64,000 nt of DNA from Brevibacillus antibioticus (GTDB taxonomy: Bacteria; Bacillota; Bacilli; Brevibacillales; Brevibacillaceae): positions 308,001-372,000 of the forward strand of contig NZ_SZNK01000001.1 of the NCBI RefSeq assembly GCF_005217615.1. Direction: 5' to 3'. Numbering within the stretch: position 1 is the first letter of the stretch; every line of letters starts with the position of its first letter. This document shows positions 43,077-52,502 of the stretch, piece after piece. The notes beneath the pieces were generated by a model that did not search any database, was not told the origin of the DNA, and saw nothing but the letters and a program-made list of their open reading frames with translations. Made by a program: the position numbers and the translations under genes.

Positions 43077-43175
43077 CGTCCACTCGTACGTGCGGTGTGG
43101 TCTCAAAATTGTGCCGGGGCCACCAGGAAATCCATTATTTTGAACCGTTACCAACATTTCTAGGAGGAAACTATC

Positions 43176-45101
43176 ATGATTATTGTCGCGACACAGCAGT
43201 TGCAGAAATCGTACGGAGCCGATCCGGTTTTACAAGATATCACATTGGAAATAAAGGCAGGAGAACGCGTCGGAATCGTCGGACCGAATGGAGCAGGCAA
43301 AACCACGTTGTTCAAGCTGTTGGCAGGTATCGAAAGCCCAGATTCTGGTGAGCTTTTTCGGGCAAAAGGAACGATATGGGCGTACCTGCCGCAAACGCCG
43401 AAGTATCCGGCGGAGTGGACGGGGGCGGATGTTGTAGCCAGTGCTTTTGCGGATGTCATCAAGCTGCAGGAGCAGATGCGCGAGCTCGAGCAACAGATGG
43501 GTTTGCTTTACGAAAATGAACAAGAGCTAAACCGCCTCATGCTGCGCTATCAAAAGCTGCAAGATGAATTTGAACAACGGGATGGCTATCAGTGGGAGAC
43601 GAAAATGGCCCAGGTGACACAGGGCTTGGGAGTGAGTTCGGAGCTGTTAGCGACACCTTTTGCCCAGCTCAGTGGTGGGGAAAAGACGAAGGCTGGCCTT
43701 GCAAAGCTACTCTGCCAACAAAGCGATGTTCTGCTCTTGGATGAGCCGACCAACCATTTGGATGTGGAGTCGATGGAGTGGCTAGAGGAGTTTTTGAAAA
43801 ATTATCAAGGCACGATCCTGATCATCTCCCATGACCGTTATTTTTTGGATGCGGTCGTCACGTCTGTCTATCATGTGGACGGAGGGGAAGCTGAATTTTA
43901 TATCGGCAATTACAGTGCGTTCGCTACGGAGCGTGAGGAGCGCTTGTTGCGCCAGTTTGCCGCTTATCAGGAACAGCAGAAACAAATCAAGAAAATGAAA
44001 GAGACAATCAAACGGCTCAAGGAGTGGGGCAATCGCTCCAATCCACCGAACGAGGCGTTTCACCGAAGGGCAAAAAGCATGGAAAAAGCACTGGCGCGGA
44101 TCGAGCGTATCGAGCGACCGAAAATGGAAGCAGATCGCATGGGCTTGCAGTTTATGAAAACCGACCGAAGCGGGCAGGATGTGCTGAAAGCGACGGGTGT
44201 ACAGAAAACATTTGGCGGAAAGCAGTTGTTTGCGGACGCTAGCTTTTTATTGCGCTTCGGGGAGCGAAAAGCACTGCTCGGACCAAATGGCTGCGGCAAA
44301 TCTACCTTAATCCGCATGATGCTGGGAGAAGTTGAGCCAGACGCAGGTACGCTCAAAATTGGCAGTAGTGTAAAGGTAGGTTACTTGTCACAGCAAGCTT
44401 TGGAAGGGGATCAAAACCAGCGGCTGATTGACGTTTTCCGTGAGGTCGCCAGAGTGACGGAGCCGGAAGCACGACATTTACTGGCGCGGTTTATGTTTTA
44501 CGGTGAACAAGTTTTCAAGCGGATCGGGCAGTTGAGCGGCGGAGAGAGGATGCGACTGCGACTGGCGCAAATGATGCATCAGGAAATCAACCTGCTCATT
44601 TTAGACGAACCGACCAACCATCTGGATATTGAAGCGCGAGAAACATTGGAGGAAGCGTTGGCGGATTTTCGCGGGTCGTTATTTATCATCTCGCATGATC
44701 GTTATTTCCTGCAAAAGATGGCAGATGGTGTGTTTTGGGTAGAAAATAAGCGGCTGGTTCACGATGTGGGTTCCTATGAAGAAGCAAGGGAAAAACAAAG
44801 ACAGAGGATCGCTGCACGCGCCAATAAGCCAGAAGAAATAGAGCGAAAGCAGCCAGCAGTCAAGCAAGTCCAAGAGACTGCCATGACGAATACGACAGCT
44901 AAACGTCCGAATCCATACAAGCTGGCAGAGCTTGAACAAAAAATAGCATCACTAGAAGGAAGAAAAGGTGAACTGACGGTCTTGCTCCAGAGTGAAGGGG
45001 CAGATTACGAGCAGCTAGTGGCTTGGCAACAAGCGATCGATCAGGTGCAGCAGGAGATAGACGGAACCTTTACGGCTTGGATGGAGCTACAGGAACAATA
45101 A
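43176..45101 (+). CDS. ABC-F family ATPase (YdiF/Uup-like)
   Basis: A 641-residue cytoplasmic twin-ABC protein with no membrane part. ABC1: Walker A GPNGAGKTT, signature LSGGEKTKAG, Walker B LLLDEPTNHLD; a charged P-site tRNA-interaction linker (about 240-320); ABC2: GPNGCGKST, LSGGERMRLR, LILDEPTNHLD; then a C-terminal coiled coil (about 580-640). This layout is that of the YdiF/Uup translation-factor group, which acts on the ribosomal E site. Some relatives protect ribosomes from antibiotics; this one looks more like a housekeeping member. GGAGGAA precedes the ATG. Confidence 0.94.
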   Translation: MIIVATQQLQKSYGADPVLQDITLEIKAGERVGIVGPNGAGKTTLFKLLAGIESPDSGELFRAKGTIWAYLPQTPKYPAEWTGADVVASAFADVIKLQEQMRELEQQMGLLYENEQELNRLMLRYQKLQDEFEQRDGYQWETKMAQVTQGLGVSSELLATPFAQLSGGEKTKAGLAKLLCQQSDVLLLDEPTNHLDVESMEWLEEFLKNYQGTILIISHDRYFLDAVVTSVYHVDGGEAEFYIGNYSAFATEREERLLRQFAAYQEQQKQIKKMKETIKRLKEWGNRSNPPNEAFHRRAKSMEKALARIERIERPKMEADRMGLQFMKTDRSGQDVLKATGVQKTFGGKQLFADASFLLRFGERKALLGPNGCGKSTLIRMMLGEVEPDAGTLKIGSSVKVGYLSQQALEGDQNQRLIDVFREVARVTEPEARHLLARFMFYGEQVFKRIGQLSGGERMRLRLAQMMHQEINLLILDEPTNHLDIEARETLEEALADFRGSLFIISHDRYFLQKMADGVFWVENKRLVHDVGSYEEAREKQRQRIAARANKPEEIERKQPAVKQVQETAMTNTTAKRPNPYKLAELEQKIASLEGRKGELTVLLQSEGADYEQLVAWQQAIDQVQQEIDGTFTAWMELQEQ

Positions 45102-45115
45102 GCTGTAATAAAAAT

Positions 45116-45151
45116 AGCACCGCCAGCAAAGTGTTGAATGCTGGCGGTGCT
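45116..45151. terminator. Bidirectional terminator between ABC-F and MFS genes
   Basis: AGCACCGCCAGCA and TGCTGGCGGTGCT form a perfect 13-base stem between convergent genes. Confidence 0.9.
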
Positions 45152-45163
45152 TCATTTTCTGAC

Positions 45164-46339
45164 TCACGATTGCGCTTGTGTGCTTGGTTCCGGCAGGCGA
45201 CGATAGCTGCCGACGAACCAGAGGAGGAGCAATACCATCAAGACGCCTCCGAGGAAGAACGGACCGCTGTGCGAGACTTGGTAAACCGCTCCACCAGCTA
45301 ATGGACCCAAGATCCGTCCGAGGCTGTCCATCGAGCTGATTGTCCCACTCGTCACGCCTTGGCCTTGCGTCGTTCGTTGGGTGATCATCGCTGTGGCTGT
45401 CGCTCTGATCATTCCTTGTCCCGCTCCGAATAAGGAGAGGATCAGCGCCAGCACCCAAAAGTTACCTGACAGCGGAATGGCGAAAAATCCAATGCCGTAA
45501 AGAATCATCCCGATAACGAGGACACTTGCTTCCCCTAACTGCTTGACCATTCTTCCGATCAGCCCGCCTTGTACAGCGGCAGCGATCAAGCCCATGACGA
45601 GAAACATGTAGCCGAGGTCTTTGGAGGTAAAACCGTACAAATCACTTATGTACAGAGCAAAGGTCGTTTCCAGTCCGGAAAAAGCAAAGGAGACGGTGAA
45701 CAAAATACCGTACAGCAAGGATATGGAACCGAACAAAGAGACAAGCGGATTTTGCCGCTGTTCTTTTTGCAGATTCGCCCGTTTTTCTTTCGGCAAGCTC
45801 TCTGGCAAGGCAAACAGGATCAGGAAAAACGTAAGAAACGCCACGATACCCGAAGCGTAGAAAGGAACACCAAAGCCGAATTCACTGAGCAGTCCGCCGA
45901 TTACGGGACCGAAGACAAAGCTAAGTCCAATCCCGGCACCAATGACCCCCATCCCTTTTGCTCGTTCTTCTGAAGGGAAGAGATCCGCCACCATAGCGGT
46001 TACGGTTGGCAATGCGGCAGCCGAGACGATTCCACCCAAAATGCGATACAGGAGCATTTCTGTATAACTGTCAGCGAGTCCAAACAGGATAAAGGTGATG
46101 GAAAAGCCGAACAGCCCAAATGATAGGAGTGGCTTTCGCCCGATTCTGTCCGAAAGTGCTCCCCAAATCGGTGCAAACACTAGCTGCATAATATTATAGC
46201 TGGCAAAAAGCATGCCGATTTGAAACGAAGTCGCACCCAATTTTTCCGCGAAAAAGGGAAGAATGGGGATAATGATGCCAAAACCGAGCATGATGAAAAA
46301 AGCAATAAAGAACAAGAGGGCAAGGTGCTTCTTATTCAC
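45164..46339 (-). CDS. MFS multidrug efflux transporter (DHA1, TetA/NorA-like)
   Basis: A 391-residue, 12-helix drug:proton antiporter. Motif A is GALSDRIGRKPLL between helices 2 and 3, and motif C-like GAGIGLSFVFGPVIGGLL lies in helix 5, both characteristic of DHA1 exporters. The start is GTG 46339 (VNKKHLALLFFIAFF) with AAAGAGGT upstream; the frame extends further but without a plausible start. Substrates cannot be predicted. It stands alone. Confidence 0.92.
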   Translation of the reverse strand: MNKKHLALLFFIAFFIMLGFGIIIPILPFFAEKLGATSFQIGMLFASYNIMQLVFAPIWGALSDRIGRKPLLSFGLFGFSITFILFGLADSYTEMLLYRILGGIVSAAALPTVTAMVADLFPSEERAKGMGVIGAGIGLSFVFGPVIGGLLSEFGFGVPFYASGIVAFLTFFLILFALPESLPKEKRANLQKEQRQNPLVSLFGSISLLYGILFTVSFAFSGLETTFALYISDLYGFTSKDLGYMFLVMGLIAAAVQGGLIGRMVKQLGEASVLVIGMILYGIGFFAIPLSGNFWVLALILSLFGAGQGMIRATATAMITQRTTQGQGVTSGTISSMDSLGRILGPLAGGAVYQVSHSGPFFLGGVLMVLLLLWFVGSYRRLPEPSTQAQS

Positions 46340-46523
46340 TACGTCTACCTCTTTTCGCACAAAAATCTGTTCAAGCGGATTGTTTGCTTTTTCCACCTTA
46401 CGTGAAGGAAAAGGCGAAGTCAAGCCAGCAAAGTGGGCAGTCATAACGAGACGTGCTATAATAGAAAAGAAATGAGAATGGCTACCTATATTGTCAAGTA
46501 TATATCCATGAGGTGTTTGTTAC

Positions 46524-46922
46524 ATGTCTACTGCGATGCTTTACTACCTAGCCTGGCATGAAGATGATTGGCTGGATGAAGTGCTCGATCGTTTTCCTGA
46601 GATCAATGCCATTGTGCCTTCGGTCAAAACGTTTGAGTTGCTGGCTAAACAAAGAGAGTCCGGAGAAGTTGAGCGAGCTGTTCTCGTTCTGAATGCGGCT
46701 GTCGAACAGGATCGATGCAAGGAGTTTTTACGCTTATGTCAAGAACACCCACAGCTATCCACGGACCCTTTGTACATCGTCGGATTGAAACCGGAAGAGG
46801 AGGAGGCGTGGCAAGAAGCGTATCCACACGCGAAGATCATCGTCATTACCGGCTTTGCTGTCGAGTTTGATTACGATGCCGTCCTCGCAAGGATGGAAAT
46901 CGATCTGGAGGGAGCTCATTGA
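46524..46922 (+). CDS. Hypothetical protein upstream of yqgQ
   Basis: A 132-residue soluble protein, acidic, with alternating helices and strands (AMLYYLAWHEDDWLDEVLDRFPEINAIV, PLYIVGLKPEEEEAW, AKIIVITGF). No family is recognised. Its TGA overlaps the TTG start of the YqgQ-family gene, so the two are translationally coupled. Confidence 0.8.
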   Translation: MSTAMLYYLAWHEDDWLDEVLDRFPEINAIVPSVKTFELLAKQRESGEVERAVLVLNAAVEQDRCKEFLRLCQEHPQLSTDPLYIVGLKPEEEEAWQEAYPHAKIIVITGFAVEFDYDAVLARMEIDLEGAH

Positions 46923-47125
46923 AAATAAACCCGAATGAATTCGATTTGAAGTCGTTTCTGCACCGTTTCGGATTGGTTATTTATACAGGTGATCCTGAAG
47001 GGGATTTGCTGTTGATAGAAGATGAAATTCGGGAGCTATATGAGCTGAATGTCATTGACAAGGAAGAGTTCATTGAAGCCATGTCAGCCTTGCGTAGCAA
47101 GCGTAAGGGTGAGGGAAGAGAATAG
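46919..47125 (+). CDS. yqgQ: YqgQ family (DUF910) protein
   Basis: A 68-residue protein of the Bacillales YqgQ family: the core FGLVIYTGDPEGDLLLIEDEIRELYELNVIDKEEFIEAM matches the family's YTGDxxxDLxLMExELKELY pattern. Start TTG 46919 follows GGAGGGAGC. YqgQ is a small helical protein of unknown function, sometimes linked to glucokinase genes in Bacillus; that neighbour is absent here. Confidence 0.88.
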   Translation: MKINPNEFDLKSFLHRFGLVIYTGDPEGDLLLIEDEIRELYELNVIDKEEFIEAMSALRSKRKGEGRE

Positions 47126-47135
47126 AGAGTAAGAG

Positions 47136-47183
47136 CGTGTTTGCCAAGCCGTGTGTATGCGGAAGATGGTAAACACGTTTTTT
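47136..47183 (+). terminator. Terminator after yqgQ
   Basis: CGTGTTTGCCA (47136-47146) pairs with TGGTAAACACG (47167-47177) with one mismatch, followed by TTTTTT. Confidence 0.88.
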
Positions 47184-47203
47184 GTGAGCATTGTTTGATT
47201 TGT

Positions 47204-47234
47204 AAAACGCCTAGTACTTAGAACTAGGCGTTTT
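47204..47234. terminator. Second terminator, serving the convergent hypothetical gene
   Basis: AAAACGCCTAGT and ACTAGGCGTTTT form a perfect 12-base stem. Confidence 0.88.
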
Positions 47235-47256
47235 CAAGAGATACTCATCAATTCTG

Positions 47257-47661
47257 TTAACGAGACTCGAAGAACTCATCAATTTCTGCTTTTCTCTTAA
47301 AATAGACTTCTTTCGCATGTGGTTCACGTTCGATTAAATCTTCGTAGTGGTTTTCATCAAGTACCATCTCTTCATATCCCCAGATGGCAGGTAATCTATG
47401 ATTTTTTCGATCTCCGAAGTACCAATTTGGTGGAAGGGTATGGTCTGTGATAATAAACAATTCGGATGGATACCAGTTTGGTTTGTTAGATCTTTTGTTG
47501 TGGAGTAAGAAGCGTAATGAATTTTCACATTGAAACATCCCATATACAGTAAGTTCATCGCCGATTTCTACAGAAAATTGGGTTTGTTCACTATAAAAAA
47601 TTCTATCTCCATAGTAATTTGTAACATCTTTCCCTAAGGTATGGATACATTTTACTTTCAA
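47257..47661 (-). CDS. Hypothetical protein
   Basis: A 134-residue, AT-rich gene whose product (TTG start, MKVKCIHTLGKDVTNYYGDRIFY...) is predicted mixed alpha/beta with many aromatic residues (PNWYPSELFIITDH, PPNWYFGDRKNH). A GAGGAGAA site precedes the TTG. No family is recognised; such stand-alone AT-rich genes are often immunity or phage-derived, but there is no direct evidence. Confidence 0.75.
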   Translation of the reverse strand: MKVKCIHTLGKDVTNYYGDRIFYSEQTQFSVEIGDELTVYGMFQCENSLRFLLHNKRSNKPNWYPSELFIITDHTLPPNWYFGDRKNHRLPAIWGYEEMVLDENHYEDLIEREPHAKEVYFKRKAEIDEFFESR

Positions 47662-48003
47662 TCAATATTCTCCTCTTCTTGATAAGCAATCTTTCGAACA
47701 ATTTGCTTAAGAAATGGCTCATTCCAACAACCGCGAGACAAGAAATGGCCGATTATGAAGCAAGAGTGTCTCTTTTTCTATTTAATCACAGCGGATTTTG
47801 GAAAGTACAGTCAAAAGTTAAATCTCTAGTGTCGGTATAAACCTAAAAAGGCACATTCCACTTTGAACGTAAAGAGGAAATGAGCTTTTTTGCGCTTCGT
47901 AAGAATTTCTTCAGAAATCCTTATCCATTTCTTAAGGTTTTCTGTCTTCTTTTGAAAGGTTTACCCTGTAGGATAGAGGGCAGAGAGAAAGGAGGTGGCA
48001 CAG
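47662..48003. other. Gene-free gap of 340 bases
   Basis: AT-rich sequence with many stops in all frames. Apart from the ribosome binding sites of the two flanking genes (GAGGAGAA on the minus strand, AAAGGAGGTG at 47988-47997 on the plus strand), I see no supported feature. Confidence 0.6.
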
Positions 48004-48591
48004 GTGGAGTTTACAGGGTATTACGAGCTATTCTGGGAGATGGTTACAGGCATGCTGGGAAAATTCATTCCTGATGAGATTACGGTCATGACCGTAGGGG
48101 CGCAGATTGCCAATACAGGAGCGGACTTTTTTACAGCATTTGCAGTCATATACCCTGTTTTTTTCATTGTTTCTTGCGCGGGGTACTTTCTGGGAGCGAT
48201 GGCATTTGGCTGGATGACCCGGAATCTGGGCTTGCGTGCTGATTTCCTGTCGGCATGGCGCGGATCAATGGGCTGGGTGCTTGCATTTGGTATCTTTCTT
48301 CCGATTATTCGTCATATCGTGCCTATCCTCGCCGGTGCCAGCCGAATGCCGTTTCGGCAGTTCCTCCTCTACTTTTTGCCGAGCAGTATCGTCTGGACCT
48401 TTCATTATTTTGTGGCAGGCTACTGGTTCTCCGATCAATTGGAAATAATGGTTGCGGGTGTTTATCAATATAGCAAAATTACGTTGACGATTGTTTGTTT
48501 CGCAGGGTTTTCATTCCTCATGATTCGCCAGTTGCAGCGATTTGGTGGAATGAAAGAACCTCAAACGAATAAGCAACCACCTGTTTCATAA
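48004..48591 (+). CDS. DedA family membrane protein
   Basis: A 195-residue VTT/DedA-domain protein with four to five predicted helices; the conserved block FLPIIRHIVPILAGASRMPFRQFLLYFLPSS contains the family's Arg and Gly residues. DedA proteins are flippase-like and recycle undecaprenyl phosphate or phosphatidylethanolamine. The start is GTG 48004, eight bases after GGAGG; the in-frame GTG at 47995 lies inside that site. Which lipid it moves is not known. Confidence 0.88.
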   Translation: MEFTGYYELFWEMVTGMLGKFIPDEITVMTVGAQIANTGADFFTAFAVIYPVFFIVSCAGYFLGAMAFGWMTRNLGLRADFLSAWRGSMGWVLAFGIFLPIIRHIVPILAGASRMPFRQFLLYFLPSSIVWTFHYFVAGYWFSDQLEIMVAGVYQYSKITLTIVCFAGFSFLMIRQLQRFGGMKEPQTNKQPPVS

Positions 48592-48661
48592 TCGATACGA
48601 ATTCCTAGAGTGCGGCGTCTACTATCCACGAGCTTTTCGGATAGCAGGTGCCTTTTTCTGT

Positions 48662-48683
48662 GAAAAACGTTTCGACGTTTTTC
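48662..48683 (+). terminator. UUCG-capped hairpin after the DedA gene
   Basis: GAAAAACGT (48662-48670) and ACGTTTTTC (48675-48683) pair around TTCG. A weaker hairpin with TATCC/GGATA arms lies at about 48622-48643. Confidence 0.6.
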
Positions 48684-48711
48684 ATAAAAGTGGATGCGAC
48701 CGCTTGTGGTC

Positions 48712-48737
48712 AACAAAACGGTCATGACCGTTTTGTT
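48712..48737. repeat. Perfect 26-base palindrome
   Basis: AACAAAACGGTCA is followed directly by its reverse complement TGACCGTTTTGTT, with no spacer. It is in the gap between the DedA and chemoreceptor genes. A centre-less palindrome is more like a protein-binding operator than a hairpin. Confidence 0.75.
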
Positions 48738-48795
48738 ATGTGGATTTATTGCCGTTATGTTCTGATATGACTAAAAGTTTGTAAAGAAGAAGTTT

Positions 48796-48829
48796 ACATT
48801 TGGTAATAATGGGGTAGATTACCAAATGT
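48796..48829. repeat. Perfect 12-base inverted repeat before the chemoreceptor gene
   Basis: ACATTTGGTAAT (48796-48807) and ATTACCAAATGT (48818-48829) are perfectly complementary with a 10-base spacer, 54 bases before the chemoreceptor start. It is likely an operator or a leader hairpin. No sigma-D (motility) promoter was recognised here. Confidence 0.7.
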
Positions 48830-48882
48830 CGTCGTGTCATGTATTTCCATTTTTAAAAATTTGTGTGAGTGGAGGCTTTTGC

Positions 48883-50925
48883 ATGAGGAGCATAAAAAAT
48901 GTGCTGGTAACCATTTTGGCTGCCATCACCATCGGTATTTTTATTCTTCAGCTAGTGTTTGGTTTTCTCCAGTTTGAACAAATTATCTCGAATGAGGTAG
49001 AAGCAAAGCTGCAAATGCAGGTAGCCAAAGAGGCGGCTTATCTGAATGGGTTGCTGGACAAGACAGGCAAGCTCTCAGAAACACTTACTTACTCTGTCTC
49101 TCATGGCTCCAAGGAAACAATCAAGCAAATCGAAGGGACGCTGGTCGATGTCGTAGCGTCTGAGCCTTTGATTGTGGGCGGTGGATTTTGGATGGAGCCA
49201 TACAGCTTCGACAGTACGCAAAAGCTGTACGGCAGGTACGCCATCCGCAATAACGACAAAGTAGAGCTCGATCCGGCTTACAGCGATGGCAGCTATGATT
49301 ATCTCGCGCAGGATTGGTACAAGGCGGGGATGGTTGATAAACGATACGTGTGGACTGAGCCGTATGCTGACCCAATTTCCAAAGTTCCTATGGTTACAGC
49401 GATTGCGCCCATTAAAGTGGGAGGAAAGATCAGTGGTACGACAACATTGGATATTGGGCTTACGGAGCTTAACAAAAGCATCGAAAATCTGAAGGTTGGC
49501 GAAACAGGTTACGGTTTTATCGTTTCCAAGTCGGGCATTTACGTTTCCCATCGCGATGCACAAAAGAACTTGCAAGTGAAAATGACCGACGAGTCTGAGG
49601 AGGGGCTTACGGACATTGCTCAAAGTATTACCGAAGCAACAGCAACTGGGATGACTCAGGCTATCATAGGTGGTCAAAAGCAATACGTCACCTTTGCTCC
49701 AATCGGGGAAACTGGCATGACGCTAGCTACTGTCATGCCCGCAGCAGAGATTAAGGGGCCGATTACCCACTATCTTTACGTCAGCCTGATTATTTTTGGT
49801 GTCTCCATTAGTATTTTCCTCGTGTTCTTGTACTGGTTCATCAATCGACAGGTAGCACGTCCATTGCTGCAACTGAAAGCAGGCATCGTCAATTTGGTGG
49901 AAAAAAAGGATTTAACCCAGACGATCCCAATCCGGCGCAAGGATGAAATTGGCGATGTAGCGACAGCAGTGAATGCATTCATTGAGGATCTGCACGGAAT
50001 GATGAAAAATATTAGCGGCTATACCGGTCAAGTAGGAACAGTCTCGGATACCTCCGCAAAGAAGGCTCATGAAGCACGACTTGCCTTTGGTCAGGTTGCC
50101 TCGTCGTTCCAAGAGGTAGCAACTGGGACGGAGAATCAACAGCATAGTGCCGAAGAAAGTGCGCGGGCTATGGAAGAGATGGCGATCGGTATTCAGCGGA
50201 TTGCCGAAGCCTCCTCCACGATGGCCGAATCATCGAAACATATGGCAAACGAAGCGGTGGCGGGCAACCAATCCGTAGAAAAGGTGTCAGGACAGATGGA
50301 TTCGATTAACCGATCCGTAAGCCATTCTGCCGATGTAGTTCGTTCGCTAGATAGCCGCTCAGCAGAAATCTCACAGATCGTGGAAGTAATCGCAAGCATC
50401 GCATCCCAGACGAACCTGTTGGCACTCAATGCAGCGATTGAAGCCGCGCGTGCAGGTGAACAGGGCAGAGGCTTCGCTGTGGTAGCGGATGAAGTGCGCA
50501 AGCTGGCAGAGCAGTCCAACGACTCGGCCAACCAAATTGCCAACCTGATTACCGAAATCCAACGGGAAACGACCTCTGCGGTACAAGCCATGGATGAGGG
50601 AACACGCGAGGTTGAAACGGGAATCCAGATCGCCTATGAAACAGGGGAAGCATTCCGCCGGATCATGGATTCTACCCAGGATGTAGCAGATCAGATTCAG
50701 GAGATTTCCTCCGTTGCCGAGCAAATGTCAGCGGCAACGGAACAAGTGACGGCATCCATTTTGCAGTTGTCCTTGATTGCAAAGGAATCTGCCGCAAGTG
50801 CATCGAGTGTGGCTGCGTCAACAGAAGAGCAGCGCATCTCGATGAACCAGCTTTCTACATCAGCAGAGCAGTTAAACCAAATGGCGAAGGAACTACAGCA
50901 AATGATTAACCGTTTCACACTCTAA
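48883..50925 (+). CDS. Methyl-accepting chemotaxis protein with dCache sensor
   Basis: A 680-residue membrane chemoreceptor: first helix about 8-30, a large extracellular dCache_1 sensor (about 35-300, with [19 protein letters not shown] and GVTTLDIGL-like ligand-region segments typical of amino acid sensors), second helix about 310-335, HAMP, and the signalling domain with tip [20 protein letters not shown]. The start is ATG 48883 with GTGGAGG eight bases upstream. Ligand unknown, though YxW-type residues in the distal module suggest amino acid or amine binding. Confidence 0.94.
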   Translation: MRSIKNVLVTILAAITIGIFILQLVFGFLQFEQIISNEVEAKLQMQVAKEAAYLNGLLDKTGKLSETLTYSVSHGSKETIKQIEGTLVDVVASEPLIVGGGFWMEPYSFDSTQKLYGRYAIRNNDKVELDPAYSDGSYDYLAQDWYKAGMVDKRYVWTEPYADPISKVPMVTAIAPIKVGGKISGTTTLDIGLTELNKSIENLKVGETGYGFIVSKSGIYVSHRDAQKNLQVKMTDESEEGLTDIAQSITEATATGMTQAIIGGQKQYVTFAPIGETGMTLATVMPAAEIKGPITHYLYVSLIIFGVSISIFLVFLYWFINRQVARPLLQLKAGIVNLVEKKDLTQTIPIRRKDEIGDVATAVNAFIEDLHGMMKNISGYTGQVGTVSDTSAKKAHEARLAFGQVASSFQEVATGTENQQHSAEESARAMEEMAIGIQRIAEASSTMAESSKHMANEAVAGNQSVEKVSGQMDSINRSVSHSADVVRSLDSRSAEISQIVEVIASIASQTNLLALNAAIEAARAGEQGRGFAVVADEVRKLAEQSNDSANQIANLITEIQRETTSAVQAMDEGTREVETGIQIAYETGEAFRRIMDSTQDVADQIQEISSVAEQMSAATEQVTASILQLSLIAKESAASASSVAASTEEQRISMNQLSTSAEQLNQMAKELQQMINRFTL

Positions 50926-50954
50926 TCACTGATTGCAAAAAAATGCAAAATGAT

Positions 50955-50990
50955 GAACTGCTGCTGTCAAATGACGGTAGCAGTTCGTTT
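50955..50990 (+). terminator. Terminator after the chemoreceptor gene
   Basis: GAACTGCT (50955-50962) pairs with AGCAGTTC (50979-50986), followed by GTTTATT. Confidence 0.7.
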
Positions 50991-50991
50991 A

Positions 50992-51060
50992 TTGACAGAA
51001 AAATAAGAGTCAGAATATAATGAACAAACAATAAGGCAAACAAAAGCAACATTTTGCAAA
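50992..51060 (+). promoter_or_regulatory. Promoter and likely DeoR operator of the FAD dehydrogenase-kinase operon
   Basis: TTGACA (50992-50997) and TATAAT (51016-51021) are separated by 18 bases. Overlapping the start point are A-rich direct repeats (AACAAACAA, GGCAAACAAAAGC) and a GCAA/TTGC dyad around 51047-51060, a plausible binding site for the operon's own DeoR-type repressor. Confidence 0.7.
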
Positions 51061-51086
51061 TAAAAATCAGAGGTTGGTGAAACAGA

Positions 51087-52502
51087 ATGCAAAACCATAG
51101 GTATGACGTTGTGGTGATTGGTGGTGGAGTAGTCGGTACAGCTATTTTACGCGCCCTTTCGTTTTATCAACTGAAACTGCTTTTAATCGAGAAGCAGCCT
51201 GACGTTTGTGAAGGGACAAGCAAGGCGAACAGTGGGATTGTTCATACCGGGTTTGATGCAAAGCCAGGCACGATTGAGGCAGAGTGCCTTCGCCGCTCCC
51301 GCAGCTTATGGCCGATGTTGGTTGAGAATCTGAGAATCCCCTTCATTCCATGTGGCGCGGTAATGGTGGCGACAAACGAAGAAGAAAAGCAGATTATCGA
51401 AACCACCTATGTTCCCCATGCAAAGGCGAATGACGTAGATGTTCACTGGATGTCTGTTGAGGAGATTATGGAGATGAATCCCGCTGTGACAACCAAGGTA
51501 ACTGGCGGACTGGCAGTACCAGGTGAAGCAATCTGCGATCCATTCTGGGCCACCAGAGCCTTCGGAGAGAAAGCAGTACGAAACGGTGCGGAGGTAATGC
51601 TTGGGCAAGGTGTCTCCCACATCGAGACTGTACGGGATGGAGAGGACTTGCGCCTTACGCTGGAAAATGGGGAAACGGTCACGACCCGTTACGTGGTGAA
51701 TGCTGCCGGATTATGGTCGGATGAAATTGCCCGGATGGTGGGAGATGAGAGCTTCTCGATTTCACCGCGTAAAGGCCAGTTTATCCTGACCGAAGAGGCG
51801 GTATCCATCTCCTCGATCATCCTGCCTGTTCCTACGAAAACCTCCAAGGGCGTGTTGGTTTCGCCAGTTGTGTTCGGCGGTTTTCTGCTTGGGCCAACGG
51901 CGGAGGATCAAGAGGACAAATGGGATCGTTCCACCTCACAGGCTGGGATGGAATCGGTGCTGGCAGGCTGCGAGAAACTGGTTCCCGACTCTCGTCAGTT
52001 TTCCACGATTCGTCAGTTTGCCGGCGTCAGGGCAGTTTGCAGCGAAGGAGATTTTGTCATCCGTCCATCCGCTGTACAGCCACGTATGATTCATGCCGCC
52101 GGGATTCGTTCCACAGGACTCTCTGCTTCCCCTGGCATAGCAGAGCTGGTAGCGGAAACACTCCAGAAAGCCGGCCTTGAGCTGCAAGCAAACGAACAGG
52201 CACAGCACGCCCTTCCCGATCTCTTTTCAGAAGAGCAGGATACAGGAGAAATCATATGTCTATGCCGCTCCATTACCCGGAGTGAGATCGTCCATTCCTT
52301 GAAGGGTCCACTCTCCCCGCAGACTATTGATGGAGTGAAGCGGCGGACAGGCGCCACCTTAGGAGAATGTCAAGGAAACTGCTGTATTCCCAAAATCATC
52401 GATGTTATGGCCGAGACCTATCCTGAGCAGACCGGGAAGCAGCCTTTAAAAGGAGTAAAAGACTCTTATCTAGCTGTAGCACAAGGAGAGAAGCAGGCAT
52501 GA
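51087..52502 (+). CDS. GlpA-like FAD-dependent dehydrogenase with BFD-like [2Fe-2S] domain
   Basis: A 471-residue flavoprotein. An N-terminal DAO-type FAD fold (VVVIGGGVVGTAILRAL) is followed by a C-terminal BFD-like cluster domain with four cysteines (IICLCRSITRSE and GECQGNCC, about 390-440). The same layout is found in anaerobic glycerol-3-phosphate dehydrogenase subunit A and related oxidoreductases. First gene of a six-gene operon; its stop overlaps the next start (ATGA). By context it oxidises the phosphorylated product of the operon's kinase. Confidence 0.9.
   Translation: MQNHRYDVVVIGGGVVGTAILRALSFYQLKLLLIEKQPDVCEGTSKANSGIVHTGFDAKPGTIEAECLRRSRSLWPMLVENLRIPFIPCGAVMVATNEEEKQIIETTYVPHAKANDVDVHWMSVEEIMEMNPAVTTKVTGGLAVPGEAICDPFWATRAFGEKAVRNGAEVMLGQGVSHIETVRDGEDLRLTLENGETVTTRYVVNAAGLWSDEIARMVGDESFSISPRKGQFILTEEAVSISSIILPVPTKTSKGVLVSPVVFGGFLLGPTAEDQEDKWDRSTSQAGMESVLAGCEKLVPDSRQFSTIRQFAGVRAVCSEGDFVIRPSAVQPRMIHAAGIRSTGLSASPGIAELVAETLQKAGLELQANEQAQHALPDLFSEEQDTGEIICLCRSITRSEIVHSLKGPLSPQTIDGVKRRTGATLGECQGNCCIPKIIDVMAETYPEQTGKQPLKGVKDSYLAVAQGEKQA

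Noticed and set aside
43076-43176. T-box or known riboswitch in the ABC-F leader
   Set aside because: No T-box sequence, specifier loop or known aptamer consensus could be found.
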